Notes: generated by a model from the sequence alone, not told the origin. Counted from the first letter of the stretch, positions 31,037 through 40,483 are shown. The stretch is 64,000 nt of DNA from Novilysobacter sp035759805 (GCA_035759805.1 DASTUE010000058.1:1-64000), one strand, 5' to 3'. Numbers and translations are program-made.

Positions 31037-31309
31037 ATGGTCAAGATTCGACTGGCCCGCGGCGGCGCCAAGAAGCGTCCCTTCTACCACATCATCGTTA
31101 CCGACAGCCGCAGCGCCCGCAACGGCCGCAACATCGAGCGCGTCGGTTACTACAACCCGGTCGCCACCGGCGGCGAGAAGCGCATCGAGCTGAACACCGA
31201 GCGCGTCCAGCACTGGGTGGGCAACGGCGCGCAGCTGACCGACAAGGTCGCCGTGCTGTACAAGGAAGCGTTGAAGTCGGCCGACGCGCCGGCTCCGACT
31301 GCAGCCTGA
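31037..31309 (+). CDS. rpsP: 30S ribosomal protein S16
   Basis: A 90-residue S16 starting MVKIRLARGGAKKRPFYHII with the conserved Arg-Arg-Asn core RSARNGRNIERVGYYNP. It opens the S16-RimM-TrmD group. The upstream in-frame extension in the longer ORF is not conserved, so ATG 31037 is used. Confidence 0.97.
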   Translation: MVKIRLARGGAKKRPFYHIIVTDSRSARNGRNIERVGYYNPVATGGEKRIELNTERVQHWVGNGAQLTDKVAVLYKEALKSADAPAPTAA

Positions 31310-31343
31310 GTGACTGGCCGCGCGCCTGCCGCGCGGCCGTTTC

Positions 31344-31862
31344 ATGATGAACGACTCCGGGCACCGCATCCTCCTTGGCAGGGTGCTTGGTGCTCTTGGT
31401 TTGCGTGGCGAGGTCAGGCTCGAGTCGTGGACCGAGCCGCGCTCCGCGATCTTCCGCTACCAGCCGTGGACCCTGCGCGATGCCCAGGGCAACGAGCGCA
31501 CGGTCAGTGGCGTGCAGGGTCGTGAAACCGGCAAGCACGTGGTGGCCGTGTTTCCCGACGCCACCGATCGCGATGCCGCCGAGGCCTTGAAGGGCCTGGA
31601 GATCTACGCCCCGCGCAGCGCCCTGCTGCCGGCTCGTCCGGGCGAGTTCTATTGGGCCGATCTGGAAGGCCTGCGCGTGGTCACCGTCGAAGGCGCCGAC
31701 CTGGGCACTGTCTCGCACCTGTTTTCCACCGGCGCCAACGACGTGCTGGTCGCCCGCGATGCCGAGCGCGAGCGCATGATCCCGTTCGTGCAGCCCCAGT
31801 ACATCACCTCGGTCGATCTGGAGGCCGGCATCGTCACCGTTGATTGGGACCCCGAGTTCTAG
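31344..31862 (+). CDS. rimM: 16S rRNA processing protein RimM
   Basis: A 172-residue protein with an N-terminal RimM domain (LGRVLGALGLRGEVRLESW) and a C-terminal PRC-barrel (EFYWADLEGLRVVTVEG; MIPFVQPQYITSVDL). It assists 30S head assembly through S19. The start ATG at 31344 is followed by a second ATG; either may be used. trmD starts 4 bp after the stop. Confidence 0.95.
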   Translation: MMNDSGHRILLGRVLGALGLRGEVRLESWTEPRSAIFRYQPWTLRDAQGNERTVSGVQGRETGKHVVAVFPDATDRDAAEALKGLEIYAPRSALLPARPGEFYWADLEGLRVVTVEGADLGTVSHLFSTGANDVLVARDAERERMIPFVQPQYITSVDLEAGIVTVDWDPEF

Positions 31863-31866
31863 TCGC

Positions 31867-32610
31867 GTGCGCATCGATGTCATCAGCCTGTTCCCCGATT
31901 TCATCGCCCAGTGCGCCGCCTTTGGCGTGACCGGGCGGGCGATGGAGCGCGGACTGCTGTCCCTGCACGGCTGGAACCCGCGCGACCATGCCGAAGGCAG
32001 TTACCGCCGGGTCGATGACCGTCCGTTCGGCGGCGGCCCGGGCATGGTGATGCTGATCGATCCGCTGCGCGCCGCCCTTCGCGCCGCCCGCGACGCCGAC
32101 CCGGCGCCCGTCCGGACGATCTACCTGACCCCGCAGGGCGCGCCGCTGACGCAGGCCAAGGTGCACGAGCTGGCCGGGCGCGGGCGCATCCTCCTGCTGT
32201 GCGGCCGGTACGAAGGAATCGACGAGCGCCTGGTCGAAGCCGAGGTCGACGAGGAAATCTCGATCGGCGACTACGTGCTATCCGGTGGTGAACTGGGCGC
32301 GGCGGTGATCATCGATGCGGTGGCGCGGTTGCAGGAAGGCGCGTTGAACGATGCCGATTCGGCGGCGCAGGACAGCTTCGAGAACGGCCTGCTGGACTGC
32401 CCCCATTACACCCGCCCGGTCGAGCACGAACTGGGCGCCGTGCCGCCGGTGCTGATGTCCGGCAATCACGCGGAGATCGCGCGCTGGCGGCGGCAGCAGT
32501 CGCTGGTGCGGACCTGGCAACGGCGCCCCGAGCTGCTGGACGGGGTCGATCTTTCACCCGCCGATCGGCAGTTTCTTGCCGGTGTGAAAGGTGCTGGCCG
32601 CCACGGGTAA
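31867..32610 (+). CDS. trmD: tRNA (guanine-N1)-methyltransferase
   Basis: A 247-residue SPOUT methyltransferase that makes m1G37 in tRNAs reading CNN codons. The trefoil-knot AdoMet site is seen in LTPQGAPLTQ, LCGRYEGIDERL and IGDYVLSGGELGA. The GTG start at 31867 gives the conserved N-terminus RIDVISLFPDF; the longer ORF begins inside rimM and is rejected. Confidence 0.95.
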   Translation: MRIDVISLFPDFIAQCAAFGVTGRAMERGLLSLHGWNPRDHAEGSYRRVDDRPFGGGPGMVMLIDPLRAALRAARDADPAPVRTIYLTPQGAPLTQAKVHELAGRGRILLLCGRYEGIDERLVEAEVDEEISIGDYVLSGGELGAAVIIDAVARLQEGALNDADSAAQDSFENGLLDCPHYTRPVEHELGAVPPVLMSGNHAEIARWRRQQSLVRTWQRRPELLDGVDLSPADRQFLAGVKGAGRHG

Positions 32611-32653
32611 GGCGGGCGCATGCGTGCATCGAAGTGACTTGCATGGCGGCAAT

Positions 32654-32799
32654 GGTGCATTTGCCAATGCACCCTACATTCGACCGCGGTGCGTAGGGTG
32701 CATTGCCAAATGCGCCACCACCCGACGCACAAGGCCCCGATCGCGACGAACGCCCCAGCGGCTCCACAAGGAAACGTAGGGTGCATTGCCAAATGCACC
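32654..32799. repeat. Cluster of three 24-bp palindromic repeats
   Basis: GTAGGGTGCATTGCCAAATG + CACC occurs at 32776-32799, with a variant ending GCGCC at 32693-32716 and an inverted copy at 32654-32677. Each has self-complementary arms (GGTGCATT / AATGCACC). The spacing between copies is 15 and 59 bp, and the first copy is inverted relative to the others. Confidence 0.8.
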
Positions 32800-32870
32800 G
32801 CCCGCCCGGCGCCGTGAGGTCGCGGTCGGCATGAACGTCCGATAGGCCTGGACCGGCGAGCAATCCGGGA

Positions 32871-32901
32871 TTGGCTTTGCCGGCGGATTTCCCGCTATAA
32901 T
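32871..32901 (+). promoter_or_regulatory. Putative promoter of rplS
   Basis: TATAAT (32896-32901) with a possible -35 TTGGCT (32871-32876) 19 bp upstream. The -10 lies 76 bp before the rplS start. Confidence 0.55.
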
Positions 32902-32977
32902 TCCGCGCTTAGCTGTAACCACGCCAGACGCGGGTCCACGTGCACTCGCGCTACAACTACTCCAACAGGCCGCACCC

Positions 32978-33406
32978 ATGAACAAGCCCTCGATCCACAC
33001 GCTGCTGCAGAACTTCGAATCCGAGCAGATCGTCCGCGAACTGCCCGCTTTCGGCCCCGGCGACACCATCGTCGTCAACGTCAAGGTCAAGGAAGGTACG
33101 CGCGAGCGCGTCCAGGCCTATGAAGGCGTGGTCATTGCGAAGAAGAACAGCGGCCTGAATTCCGCGTTCACTGTCCGCAAGATCTCCCACGGCTTCGGCG
33201 TCGAGCGCGTGTTCCAGTCGCACAGCGCGGTCATCGACTCGGTCGAAGTCAAGCGCCGCGGCAAGGTCCGGGCGGGCAAGTTGTACTACCTGCGCGGCCT
33301 GGAAGGCAAGAAGGCGCGCATCAAGGAAGATCTCGCCGGCGCGGCCAAGTTCAAGGCCGAGGCGAAGGCCGCCGCTGCTGCCGCAGAGACCGAAGCCGCC
33401 AAGTAA
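32978..33406 (+). CDS. rplS: 50S ribosomal protein L19
   Basis: A 142-residue L19 with the core FGPGDTIVVNVKVKEGTRER, GVVIAKKN and RKISHGFGVERVF. The C-terminal tail after the conserved LYYLRGLEGKKARIKE is an Ala/Lys/Glu-rich extension of about 25 residues. It is separated from trmD by a repeat cluster and has its own promoter, so expression is probably uncoupled from trmD. Confidence 0.96.
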   Translation: MNKPSIHTLLQNFESEQIVRELPAFGPGDTIVVNVKVKEGTRERVQAYEGVVIAKKNSGLNSAFTVRKISHGFGVERVFQSHSAVIDSVEVKRRGKVRAGKLYYLRGLEGKKARIKEDLAGAAKFKAEAKAAAAAAETEAAK

Positions 33407-33460
33407 TTCCGGATCGGCTTCCGCTCGGGGCTTCTTGCCCGGGCGCTGTTGATCCAGCGA

Positions 33461-33490
33461 CAGGAAAGCCACCTCCGGGTGGCTTTCCTG
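33461..33490. terminator. Strong hairpin after rplS
   Basis: Perfect 13-bp stem CAGGAAAGCCACC-TCCG-GGTGGCTTTCCTG. No long T-run follows, but the stem strength suggests a terminator or mRNA-stabilising structure. Confidence 0.7.
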
Positions 33491-33590
33491 CATTCCGGCC
33501 TCGCATTTGTGGTGCCGGCATTTTCGGCGCCGCGTGCCGTCTGCGGGGCGATACTCCGTTCTGCTTCCGCCCTGATATGTACTGCCTGCA

Positions 33591-34010
33591 ATGACCCGGT
33601 CCGCTTCTTCCGTAACAACAACGCCCGCCACGGTGCGCCTCGACCTGTGGTTGTGGGCCGCGAGGTTCTACAGGAACCGGGCGCTGTCGAAGCAGGCGAT
33701 CGAGACCGGCAAGGTCGAGGTGGACGGCCAGCGCGCCAAGGCTTCGCGCGCGGTGAAGGTCGGTGACGCGCTGAAGATCACGCGGGCCGAGGAGACGTTC
33801 CTGGTGACGGTGCTGGCGCTGAGTGCCAAGCGCGGGGCGGCCGTTGTGGCGCAGGGGCTGTACGAGGAATCAGGGGCATCGCGGCTGGCCCGGGATGAAG
33901 CCCGGGCCCTGCGCGCGGCCGCGCGTACCGGCTATGAAGCGCCCAGGACCAAACCGGACAAGCGGGCCCGGCGACTGATCCGGGCCCTGGGCGATATCGA
34001 CGCGCTGTAG
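33591..34010 (+). CDS. hslR: Heat-shock protein Hsp15, S4 RNA-binding
   Basis: A 139-residue protein with an S4 RNA-binding domain at residues 16-80 (RLDLWLWAARFYRNRALSKQ; VDGQRAKASRAVKVGD) and a basic C-terminal tail with RRLIRALGDID. Hsp15 binds 50S subunits carrying stalled peptidyl-tRNA and recycles them. The ATG at 33591 is used. It lies alone after rplS. Confidence 0.87.
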   Translation: MTRSASSVTTTPATVRLDLWLWAARFYRNRALSKQAIETGKVEVDGQRAKASRAVKVGDALKITRAEETFLVTVLALSAKRGAAVVAQGLYEESGASRLARDEARALRAAARTGYEAPRTKPDKRARRLIRALGDIDAL

Positions 34011-34130
34011 GGCAGGCGAATCGGGGAGGCTGCGCGGCGGCCTCCCGTCGAAGTGCGTTCCGTCCGAACTTTCCTGCGAGAACTCCTGCGGAAGCCTTCG
34101 GCAAGAACGCCGGCAGGCAGGAGCAAGCGG

Positions 34131-34727
34131 TCAGCGCTTTCCGCCGAACAGCGATCCGCCGATCTTCAGCAGGTCGGACAGTCCGGTCACGCCGTCCCCG
34201 TCCTGATCGAGCACCGCACCGAGCAGGCCGCCACCGATGCCGCCCTGCTGGCGGATCTGCTGCTGTTCCTGGCCCAGCAGGCCGCCGAGCGCCTGCGGGG
34301 TCGCCGTCGCGCCGCCGCTGCTCATCTGCTTGGCGAGGAACGCCATCACCAGCGGTGCAAGCATCTTCAGCAGCGCACCGGCACGGTCGCCATCCAGTCC
34401 GGTGGCCGCGCCCAGGCCCTGCGCGGCGGTCTGCTGTCGCGCGCCGAGCACATGGCCGAGGATGTCGCCGCCGTTGCCACCGCCACCCATCACGGCACCC
34501 AGCACACTGCCGAGATCGAGCCCGCTGTGATCGCGCTGCAGTGCGCCCAGGAGCTGTTGCGCGCCCTGCGGCTGGCTGGCGTTGCGGCCCAGCGCACCCA
34601 TCAGCAGGGGCAGCGCCGCCGATACCGCGCCGGAGGTCTGCTCTGGGCTGAGCCCGAGTTGCTGGCTCATCTGGGCCATCGGCTGGCCTTGCAACTGCTG
34701 CAGGAGGTCGTTGGTGAGGGAGGTCAT
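34131..34727 (-). CDS. DUF937 domain protein with EF-hand-like C-terminal loop
   Basis: A 198-residue protein matching DUF937: N-terminal MTSLTNDLLQQLQG, then repeated Leu/Ala helices and Gly-rich linkers. The C-terminus contains DQDGDGVTGLSDLLK, the spacing of a calcium-binding EF-hand/dockerin loop. It shows no signal peptide. The function of DUF937 is unknown; a multimerising or calcium-sensitive role is only a guess. Confidence 0.75.
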   Translation of the reverse strand: MTSLTNDLLQQLQGQPMAQMSQQLGLSPEQTSGAVSAALPLLMGALGRNASQPQGAQQLLGALQRDHSGLDLGSVLGAVMGGGGNGGDILGHVLGARQQTAAQGLGAATGLDGDRAGALLKMLAPLVMAFLAKQMSSGGATATPQALGGLLGQEQQQIRQQGGIGGGLLGAVLDQDGDGVTGLSDLLKIGGSLFGGKR

Positions 34728-34843
34728 GGGGGTGCCGTCACGATTGAGGGGAGGACTGATCCTAGCGGCAAATGCTGGCGGTGGCGTCGACCTGCCTGGC
34801 GAAGGACATCCTTGGCGAAAGGGTCGGCTCTCCAGGCTTCCGC

Positions 34844-37474
34844 TTACTGCAGCGCCTTGATCCGGTACAGCGCTTCCAGTGCCTGCCTGGGCGTCAGCTC
34901 ATCGGGGTCCAGCGTTGCCAGTGCGTCCAGTGCGGCGGAGCGGGGCGCGAACAGGCCAATCTGCTGGGGCTGGTCGAGCGCGTCGGCGGACATCGCGGGC
35001 TTTGGCGCGTCGCGGCTTTCCTGCTCCAGTTCCGCCAGCCGGCCACGTGCCTGGCCGATCACCGATTTCGGCAGCCCGGCCAGCGCGGCCACCTGCAAAC
35101 CGTAGCTGCGGTTGGCCGGGCCGTCCTTCACCGCGTGCATGAACACCAGTGTCTCGCCGCCTGCCTTGTCGTGATGTTCCACCGCGTCCAGATGCACGTT
35201 GGCGATGCCGCTGCCGGGCTCGGCGAGGGTGGTCAGTTCGAAATAGTGGGTCGCGAACAGGGTGTGGGAGCGGTTGCTGCCGGCGAGGTGGCGCGCGCAG
35301 GCCTCGGCCAGTGCCAGGCCGTCGTAGGTCGAGGTGCCGCGGCCGATCTCGTCCATCAGCACCAGCGACTGCGCGGTGGCGTGATGCAGGATGTAGCTGG
35401 TCTCGCTCATCTCGACCATGAAGGTCGACTGCCCGCGCGCGAGGTCGTCGCCGGCGCCGATCCGGGTCAGGATGCGGTCGATCGGGCCGATCACCGCGCG
35501 CGAGGCAGGCACGAAGCTGCCGATGTGGGCGAGCAGCACGATCAGCGCGTTTTGCCGCATGTAGGTGCTCTTGCCGCCCATGTTCGGGCCGGTGATGACC
35601 AGCATCCGCCGGTCCTCGTGCAGCACCAGGTCGTTGGGCTCGAATGGCTCGCTGCGCACCGCTTCCACGACCGGATGGCGGCCGCGCTCGATCCGGATGC
35701 CGGCTTCGTTGGACAGCTGGGGGCACGACCAGTCCAGCGCCTGCGCGCGTTCGGCCAGGCAGGCCAGCACGTCGAGTTCGGCCAGCGCGGCGGCGCAGCG
35801 TTTCAGCGGCTCCAGTCGTCCGCCGAGCTGGTCGAGCAGTTGCTCGTACAACAGCCGCTCGCGCGCCAGCGAACGCTCGCGCGCCGACAGCACCTTGTCC
35901 TCGAAGGTCTTGAGCTCCTCGGTGATGTAGCGCTCGGCGTTGGTGAGGGTCTGGCGGCGGGTGTAATGGGTCGGCGCCTTGGCGGCGTGGGCCTTGCTGA
36001 CTTCCAGGTAATAGCCGTGCACGCGGTTGTAGCCGACCTTCAGGGTCGGGATGCCGCTGGCCTGGCGCTCGCGGGTTTCCAGATCGACGAGGAACTGGTC
36101 GGCCGTGCTCGACAGCGCGCGCAGCTCGTCGAGCTCCGCGTCGTAGCCTTCGCTGAACACACCGCCGTCGCGGGCCAGCACCGGCGGCTGCTCGACGATC
36201 GCGGACTGCAGCAGGTGCGCGTATTCGTCGTGTTCACCCAGTTCGGCGGTCAGTGCGTTGAGCAGGGGCGAATCCAGCGGTGCCAGTACGCCTCGCAGGC
36301 CCGGCAGCAGGCCGAGTCCGTCGCGCAGGGTCGACAGGTCGCGCGGGCGGGCGCTGCGCAAAGCGATGCGGGTCAGGATGCGCTCCAGGTCTCCCAGGGC
36401 ACGGAAACGCTCGCGCAACGCCTGCTCCGCGTTGGAGGCGGAAGCGTCGCCGGCCGCCGATTCGATCAGGGTCTCGACCGCGTGGTGGCGTTGGCGCAGG
36501 ACGCTCTGGTCGCGCAACGGGCGATGCAGCCAGCGTCGCAGCAGGCGGCCGCCCATCGGGGTCACGGTCGAGTCGAGCACGCCGAGCAGGGTGTGCTTGC
36601 TGTCGCCGTCGATGCGCGAATCGAGTTCGAGATGGCGGCGGGTGGCGGCGTTCATCGCGATCGCCCCGTCGCCGGATTCCACCGCGATGGAGGTGAGATG
36701 TGGCAGGCGCTGCTTCTGGGTCTCCTCGACGTAACCGAGCAGGGCGGCGGCCGCGGAGATCGCCAGTGGTTTGCCGTCCAGGCCGAAGCCCGACAGGTCG
36801 TGCAGGCCGAAGAACCTGAGCAATTGGCGGCGGCCGCTGTCGGCGTCGAACAGCCACGGTGCGCGCCGACGCAGGCCGCTGCGTTCGGACACGAACGCCG
36901 GCCAGCCCTCCTCGTCGGCGCACAGGGTTTCCGCTGGTTCCAGCCGTGCCAGCTCGGCCTCCAGCGCGTCGTCGCTGGTCACCTCGTTGACGAGGAACCG
37001 GCCGCCCGCCAGATCGGCCCAGGCGATGCCGTAGCCGTGCCTGTTGCGCGAGAGCGCCAGCAGCAAGGTGTCCCGGCGCTCGCTCAGCAGGGCCTCGTCG
37101 GTGACCGTTCCCGGCGTGACGATGCGCACCACCTTGCGCTCGACCAGGCCCTTGCTGGTGGCCGGATCGCCGATCTGCTCGCAGATCGCCACCGACTCGC
37201 CCAACGCCACCAGCCGCGCCAGATAGCCCTCGGCCGCGTGGTGCGGCACGCCGGCCATCGGGATCGGCTGCCCGGCCGAGTTGCCGCGCTGGGTCAGGGT
37301 GATGTCGAGCAACCGGGCGGCCTTGCGGGCGTCGTCGTAGAACAGCTCGTAGAAATCGCCCATGCGGAAGAACAGCAGCACGTCGGGGTGTTCCGACTTG
37401 GCCGCAAAAAATTGGCGCATCAGCGGGGTATGGGCATCGACGTTCAGGGCGGCTGCGGTGTTCGTATTGGGCAC
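34844..37474 (-). CDS. mutS: DNA mismatch repair protein MutS
   Basis: An 876-residue MutS that recognises mismatches and recruits MutL. The mismatch-binding Phe-x-Glu is in GDFYELFYDD near the N-terminus. The C-terminal ABC ATPase has TGPNMGGKSTYMRQ and DEIGRGTSTYDG, followed by the helix-turn-helix. The start GTG at 37474 begins PNTNTAAALNVDAHTPLMRQ. The same frame stays open for another 3.8 kb upstream under other genes, but nothing conserved is encoded there. Divergent from the TonB receptor gene. Confidence 0.95.
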   Translation of the reverse strand: MPNTNTAAALNVDAHTPLMRQFFAAKSEHPDVLLFFRMGDFYELFYDDARKAARLLDITLTQRGNSAGQPIPMAGVPHHAAEGYLARLVALGESVAICEQIGDPATSKGLVERKVVRIVTPGTVTDEALLSERRDTLLLALSRNRHGYGIAWADLAGGRFLVNEVTSDDALEAELARLEPAETLCADEEGWPAFVSERSGLRRRAPWLFDADSGRRQLLRFFGLHDLSGFGLDGKPLAISAAAALLGYVEETQKQRLPHLTSIAVESGDGAIAMNAATRRHLELDSRIDGDSKHTLLGVLDSTVTPMGGRLLRRWLHRPLRDQSVLRQRHHAVETLIESAAGDASASNAEQALRERFRALGDLERILTRIALRSARPRDLSTLRDGLGLLPGLRGVLAPLDSPLLNALTAELGEHDEYAHLLQSAIVEQPPVLARDGGVFSEGYDAELDELRALSSTADQFLVDLETRERQASGIPTLKVGYNRVHGYYLEVSKAHAAKAPTHYTRRQTLTNAERYITEELKTFEDKVLSARERSLARERLLYEQLLDQLGGRLEPLKRCAAALAELDVLACLAERAQALDWSCPQLSNEAGIRIERGRHPVVEAVRSEPFEPNDLVLHEDRRMLVITGPNMGGKSTYMRQNALIVLLAHIGSFVPASRAVIGPIDRILTRIGAGDDLARGQSTFMVEMSETSYILHHATAQSLVLMDEIGRGTSTYDGLALAEACARHLAGSNRSHTLFATHYFELTTLAEPGSGIANVHLDAVEHHDKAGGETLVFMHAVKDGPANRSYGLQVAALAGLPKSVIGQARGRLAELEQESRDAPKPAMSADALDQPQQIGLFAPRSAALDALATLDPDELTPRQALEALYRIKALQ

Positions 37475-37580
37475 GGAATTCAACGGTCTGGAGGTGGGGT
37501 CCGGCGGGCAGTCGAGGCGACCGGCCGTGGATCGGCAAGTATGCCAGCCGCCTGTCGACATCCCGGTTCGGGCGGGCACC

Positions 37581-37599
37581 GTTCCATCGCGTATGGAAC
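37581..37599. promoter_or_regulatory. Inverted repeat between mutS and the TonB receptor gene
   Basis: GTTCCAT-N5-ATGGAAC, perfect 7-bp arms. It overlaps a second repeat GGAAC-N7-GTTCC (37595-37611), so the same half-site occurs three times. This is a plausible operator for the receptor gene, 143 bp upstream of its start. The regulator is unknown. Confidence 0.45.
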
Positions 37600-37741
37600 A
37601 TGCTACGTTCCACCAGCGGGTTGCCCTCAACGCCGCCACAGGCCGAAGTCCCCCACGTCGGCCAGTGGCAGGGGAAGCCCGTCCATTGCCGCCATCGACA
37701 TGGCGAGCGCTTGATCTGATTGCCACTTGGGAGGGGACACC

Positions 37742-40354
37742 ATGGGAATTGCAAGGCCTGCACGTACGTTGCTTGCATCGGCGGTAATGGTTGCATTGGC
37801 CACGTTGAACATCGCGCCGGTCATGGCGCAGGACGCTTCGCAGGCACCGGCGTCGACGACGCCTGCGGAAAATGAGCGCACCACCACGCTGTCGAGCCTG
37901 ACGGTGACCGCGCAGAAGCGCGAGGAGGCGCTGCAGGACGTGCCGATCGTGATCAACGTGCTCGACGAGCAGTTGCTGCAGGACGTCGGCGTGCATGACA
38001 TCAAGGACATGCAGGTGCTGGTCCCCGGCCTCACGGTCACCAGCACCCAGAGCGCGGCGCAGACCACCGCACGCATCCGTGGCATCGGTACCGTTGGCGA
38101 CAACGCGGGCCTGGAGTCGTCGGTCGGCGTGGTGATCGACGGGGTCTACCGCTCGCGCAACAGTGTCGGCTTCGGCGACCTGGGCGAGGTGGAGCGCATC
38201 GAGGTGCTCAAGGGCCCACAGGGCACCGTGTTCGGCAAGAACACCTCGGCGGGCGTGATCAACGTCATCACCCGCAAGCCCAGCTACACCCAGAGCGCCG
38301 AGGCCGAGCTGACCGTAGGTAACCTCGGTCTGGTCGGCGTGTCCGGCTCGTACAACGACGCGCTGGGTGAGAACGCCGCGTTCCGCGTATTCGCCAGCAA
38401 GCGCAAGCGCGACGGGGTCGACGACGTCAAGTTCGGCGCCGGTCCGCGCACCGAGGACGACGACGGCGACCAGAACTACCACACCTTCCGCGGCCAGCTG
38501 CTGCTGGAGCCGACCGACAACCTGTCGATCAACTTCGTCGGCGATTTCAGCAGCCGCGAAGAGAACTGCTGCGTCACCGTGACCACCGACCGTGGCCCGA
38601 CCGCGGCGATCATCAACGCGCTGACCCCGGGCGGTGAGGGCGTGATCCCGGTGGTCGACCTGGACCGCCGGTTGGGCTATGCCAACCGGCCGACCACCCA
38701 GGACCTGAAGGACAAGGGCGTGGCGATGAATATCGACTGGGAGACGCCGTGGGCCGGTGGCGCCACGCTCAGCTCGATCACCGCAGTCCGCGACTGGAAG
38801 GCCATCAACGGCCTGGACTTCGACTACAGCGCCGCCGACATCCTCTATCGCGCGCCCGATGCCGACGAGTCCCTGACCCATTTCGAGACCTTCAGCCAGG
38901 AGCTCAGGTTGACCGGTGCGAGCGATCGGGTCGACTGGATGGTCGGGTTGTTCTATTCCGATGAGGATCTGAACCGGAACGATTCCTACCGCTTCGGTCC
39001 GGCGTATGAGCCCTACCTGTCGACCCTGGTCGGCAGCCAGGTCCTGGCCGGCATGGCCGCGCAGCTGGCGCCTATGGGACTGACGGTGAACATGGCCAAT
39101 CCGGCGCTGTTCCTGTCGCAGGTCAGCGGCAAGCCCTTCGGCACCAACTACACCGGCCTGGCCTCGCTGGACCGCCACAAGCAGAACGCGCGCAGCACCG
39201 CGATCTTCACCAACAACACCTTCCACGCCACCGATCAGCTGGATATCACCGTGGGCCTGCGTTACACCCACGAGAAGAAGGACCTGCACTCGGTCTATGA
39301 CAACCCGAACGGCAGTGTCGGTTGCGGGGCGACGCTGGCCAATCCGGCGGCACGCGTCGGCGGTGCGCTCGCCGGACGGATCAACGGCTTCAACACCTTG
39401 CCGCCGGCGATGCAGGGGCAGATCCTGGCAGGCCTGGTGCCCGCGGTCGCGCCAACCGTCGCCGGTTACATGTGCCTGCCGTGGGCCAATATCGCCCACG
39501 ACGGTCGCGACGTGAAGCAGTCGCGCACCGAGAAGGAGTGGTCGGGCACGTTCAAGCTGGCCTACAACTGGTCCGATGACGTGATGACCTACGCCTCGGC
39601 GGCCCGCGGCTACAAGGCCGGCGGCTTCAACCTCGACCGGGTGCAGTCGTCCAACGGCCTGTCCAGCGGCGTGCAGGGCATCACCCCGGTGGACGACACC
39701 TCGTTCCCGGGCGAGTTCGTCGACAGCTACGAGTTGGGCCTGAAGACCAACTGGATGGGCGGCAACATGCTGTTCAACGCGGCGCTGTTCTACCAGAAGT
39801 ACAGCGACTTCCAGCTCAACAGCTTCCTGGGCACCAGCTTCGTGGTGCGCTCGATCCCCGAGGTGGTGTCGCAGGGCGTCGAGGCCGACGTGATGTGGCA
39901 GACGGCGGTGCCGGGCCTGAGCATGCAGGGCGGCCTGACCTACGCGCAGACCGAATACGGCAACGACCTGTTGCCCGATGCCGATCTCGTGTTGCTGCCG
40001 GGCAACACCATGAGCTTTGCTCCGCGCTGGTCCGGCAATGCCTCGGTGACCTACGAGTGGGACATGGGGGCGGATCTGCTGGGCCGCTTCAATATCGGCG
40101 GCAAGTACATGTCCGAGTTCAACACCGGCTCCGACCTGGACCCGCAGAAGAAGCAGGACGGTTTCGGGTTGCTTAACGCCCGCCTGGGCCTGGGCCGCCA
40201 GGACAAGCGCTGGATGGTCGAGGTCTGGGGCCAGAACCTGACCAACGAGACCTACAAGCAGGTCGGCATCGACGCGCCGATCCAGCCGGGCTCGTGGAAC
40301 GCGTTCCTGGGTGCGCCGCGGATGTACGGCATGACGCTGCGCGTGCGCTACTGA
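37742..40354 (+). CDS. TonB-dependent receptor
   Basis: An 870-residue outer-membrane receptor. A signal peptide (cleavage near VMA-QDAS) is followed by a TonB-box-like segment (TLSSLTVTA), the plug domain (VPIVINVLDEQLLQDVGV; GQGxVFGKNTS-type turn in GPQGTVFGKNTSAG) and a 22-strand barrel ending in the aromatic C-terminal Tyr (GMTLRVRY). The ATG at 37742 has a strong GGGAGGGG ribosome-binding site; the TTG at 37727 belongs to no conserved extension. The substrate cannot be predicted. A strong terminator follows. Confidence 0.93.
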   Translation: MGIARPARTLLASAVMVALATLNIAPVMAQDASQAPASTTPAENERTTTLSSLTVTAQKREEALQDVPIVINVLDEQLLQDVGVHDIKDMQVLVPGLTVTSTQSAAQTTARIRGIGTVGDNAGLESSVGVVIDGVYRSRNSVGFGDLGEVERIEVLKGPQGTVFGKNTSAGVINVITRKPSYTQSAEAELTVGNLGLVGVSGSYNDALGENAAFRVFASKRKRDGVDDVKFGAGPRTEDDDGDQNYHTFRGQLLLEPTDNLSINFVGDFSSREENCCVTVTTDRGPTAAIINALTPGGEGVIPVVDLDRRLGYANRPTTQDLKDKGVAMNIDWETPWAGGATLSSITAVRDWKAINGLDFDYSAADILYRAPDADESLTHFETFSQELRLTGASDRVDWMVGLFYSDEDLNRNDSYRFGPAYEPYLSTLVGSQVLAGMAAQLAPMGLTVNMANPALFLSQVSGKPFGTNYTGLASLDRHKQNARSTAIFTNNTFHATDQLDITVGLRYTHEKKDLHSVYDNPNGSVGCGATLANPAARVGGALAGRINGFNTLPPAMQGQILAGLVPAVAPTVAGYMCLPWANIAHDGRDVKQSRTEKEWSGTFKLAYNWSDDVMTYASAARGYKAGGFNLDRVQSSNGLSSGVQGITPVDDTSFPGEFVDSYELGLKTNWMGGNMLFNAALFYQKYSDFQLNSFLGTSFVVRSIPEVVSQGVEADVMWQTAVPGLSMQGGLTYAQTEYGNDLLPDADLVLLPGNTMSFAPRWSGNASVTYEWDMGADLLGRFNIGGKYMSEFNTGSDLDPQKKQDGFGLLNARLGLGRQDKRWMVEVWGQNLTNETYKQVGIDAPIQPGSWNAFLGAPRMYGMTLRVRY

Positions 40355-40369
40355 TCCAGGGCTGACCAG

Positions 40370-40408
40370 CCGCCGCCTGCCGGGCTTCCGGCGGCGGCGG
40401 TTTTTTTT
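40370..40408 (+). terminator. Rho-independent terminator after the TonB receptor gene
   Basis: GC-rich hairpin CCGCCGCC...GGCGGCGG with a one-base bulge and GCTT loop, followed by eight T. Confidence 0.92.
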
Positions 40409-40483
40409 GAGCGGAATTGTGTGGACGTTCCGGATGAGTGTGTCGCCTGGGTGCTTCCCCGAGGCGGGCGGTATAGTTCGCCG

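Larger units (their letters stand above)
32611..32977. other. Intergenic region trmD/rplS with repeat cluster
   Basis: 367 bp holding three copies of a 24-bp palindromic repeat (listed) and the rplS promoter. No gene is recognisable. Confidence 0.65.

Noticed and set aside
32654..32799. CRISPR array or att sites
   Set aside because: Three palindromic copies in mixed orientation with irregular spacing fit REP-type repeats, not direct repeats with unique spacers.
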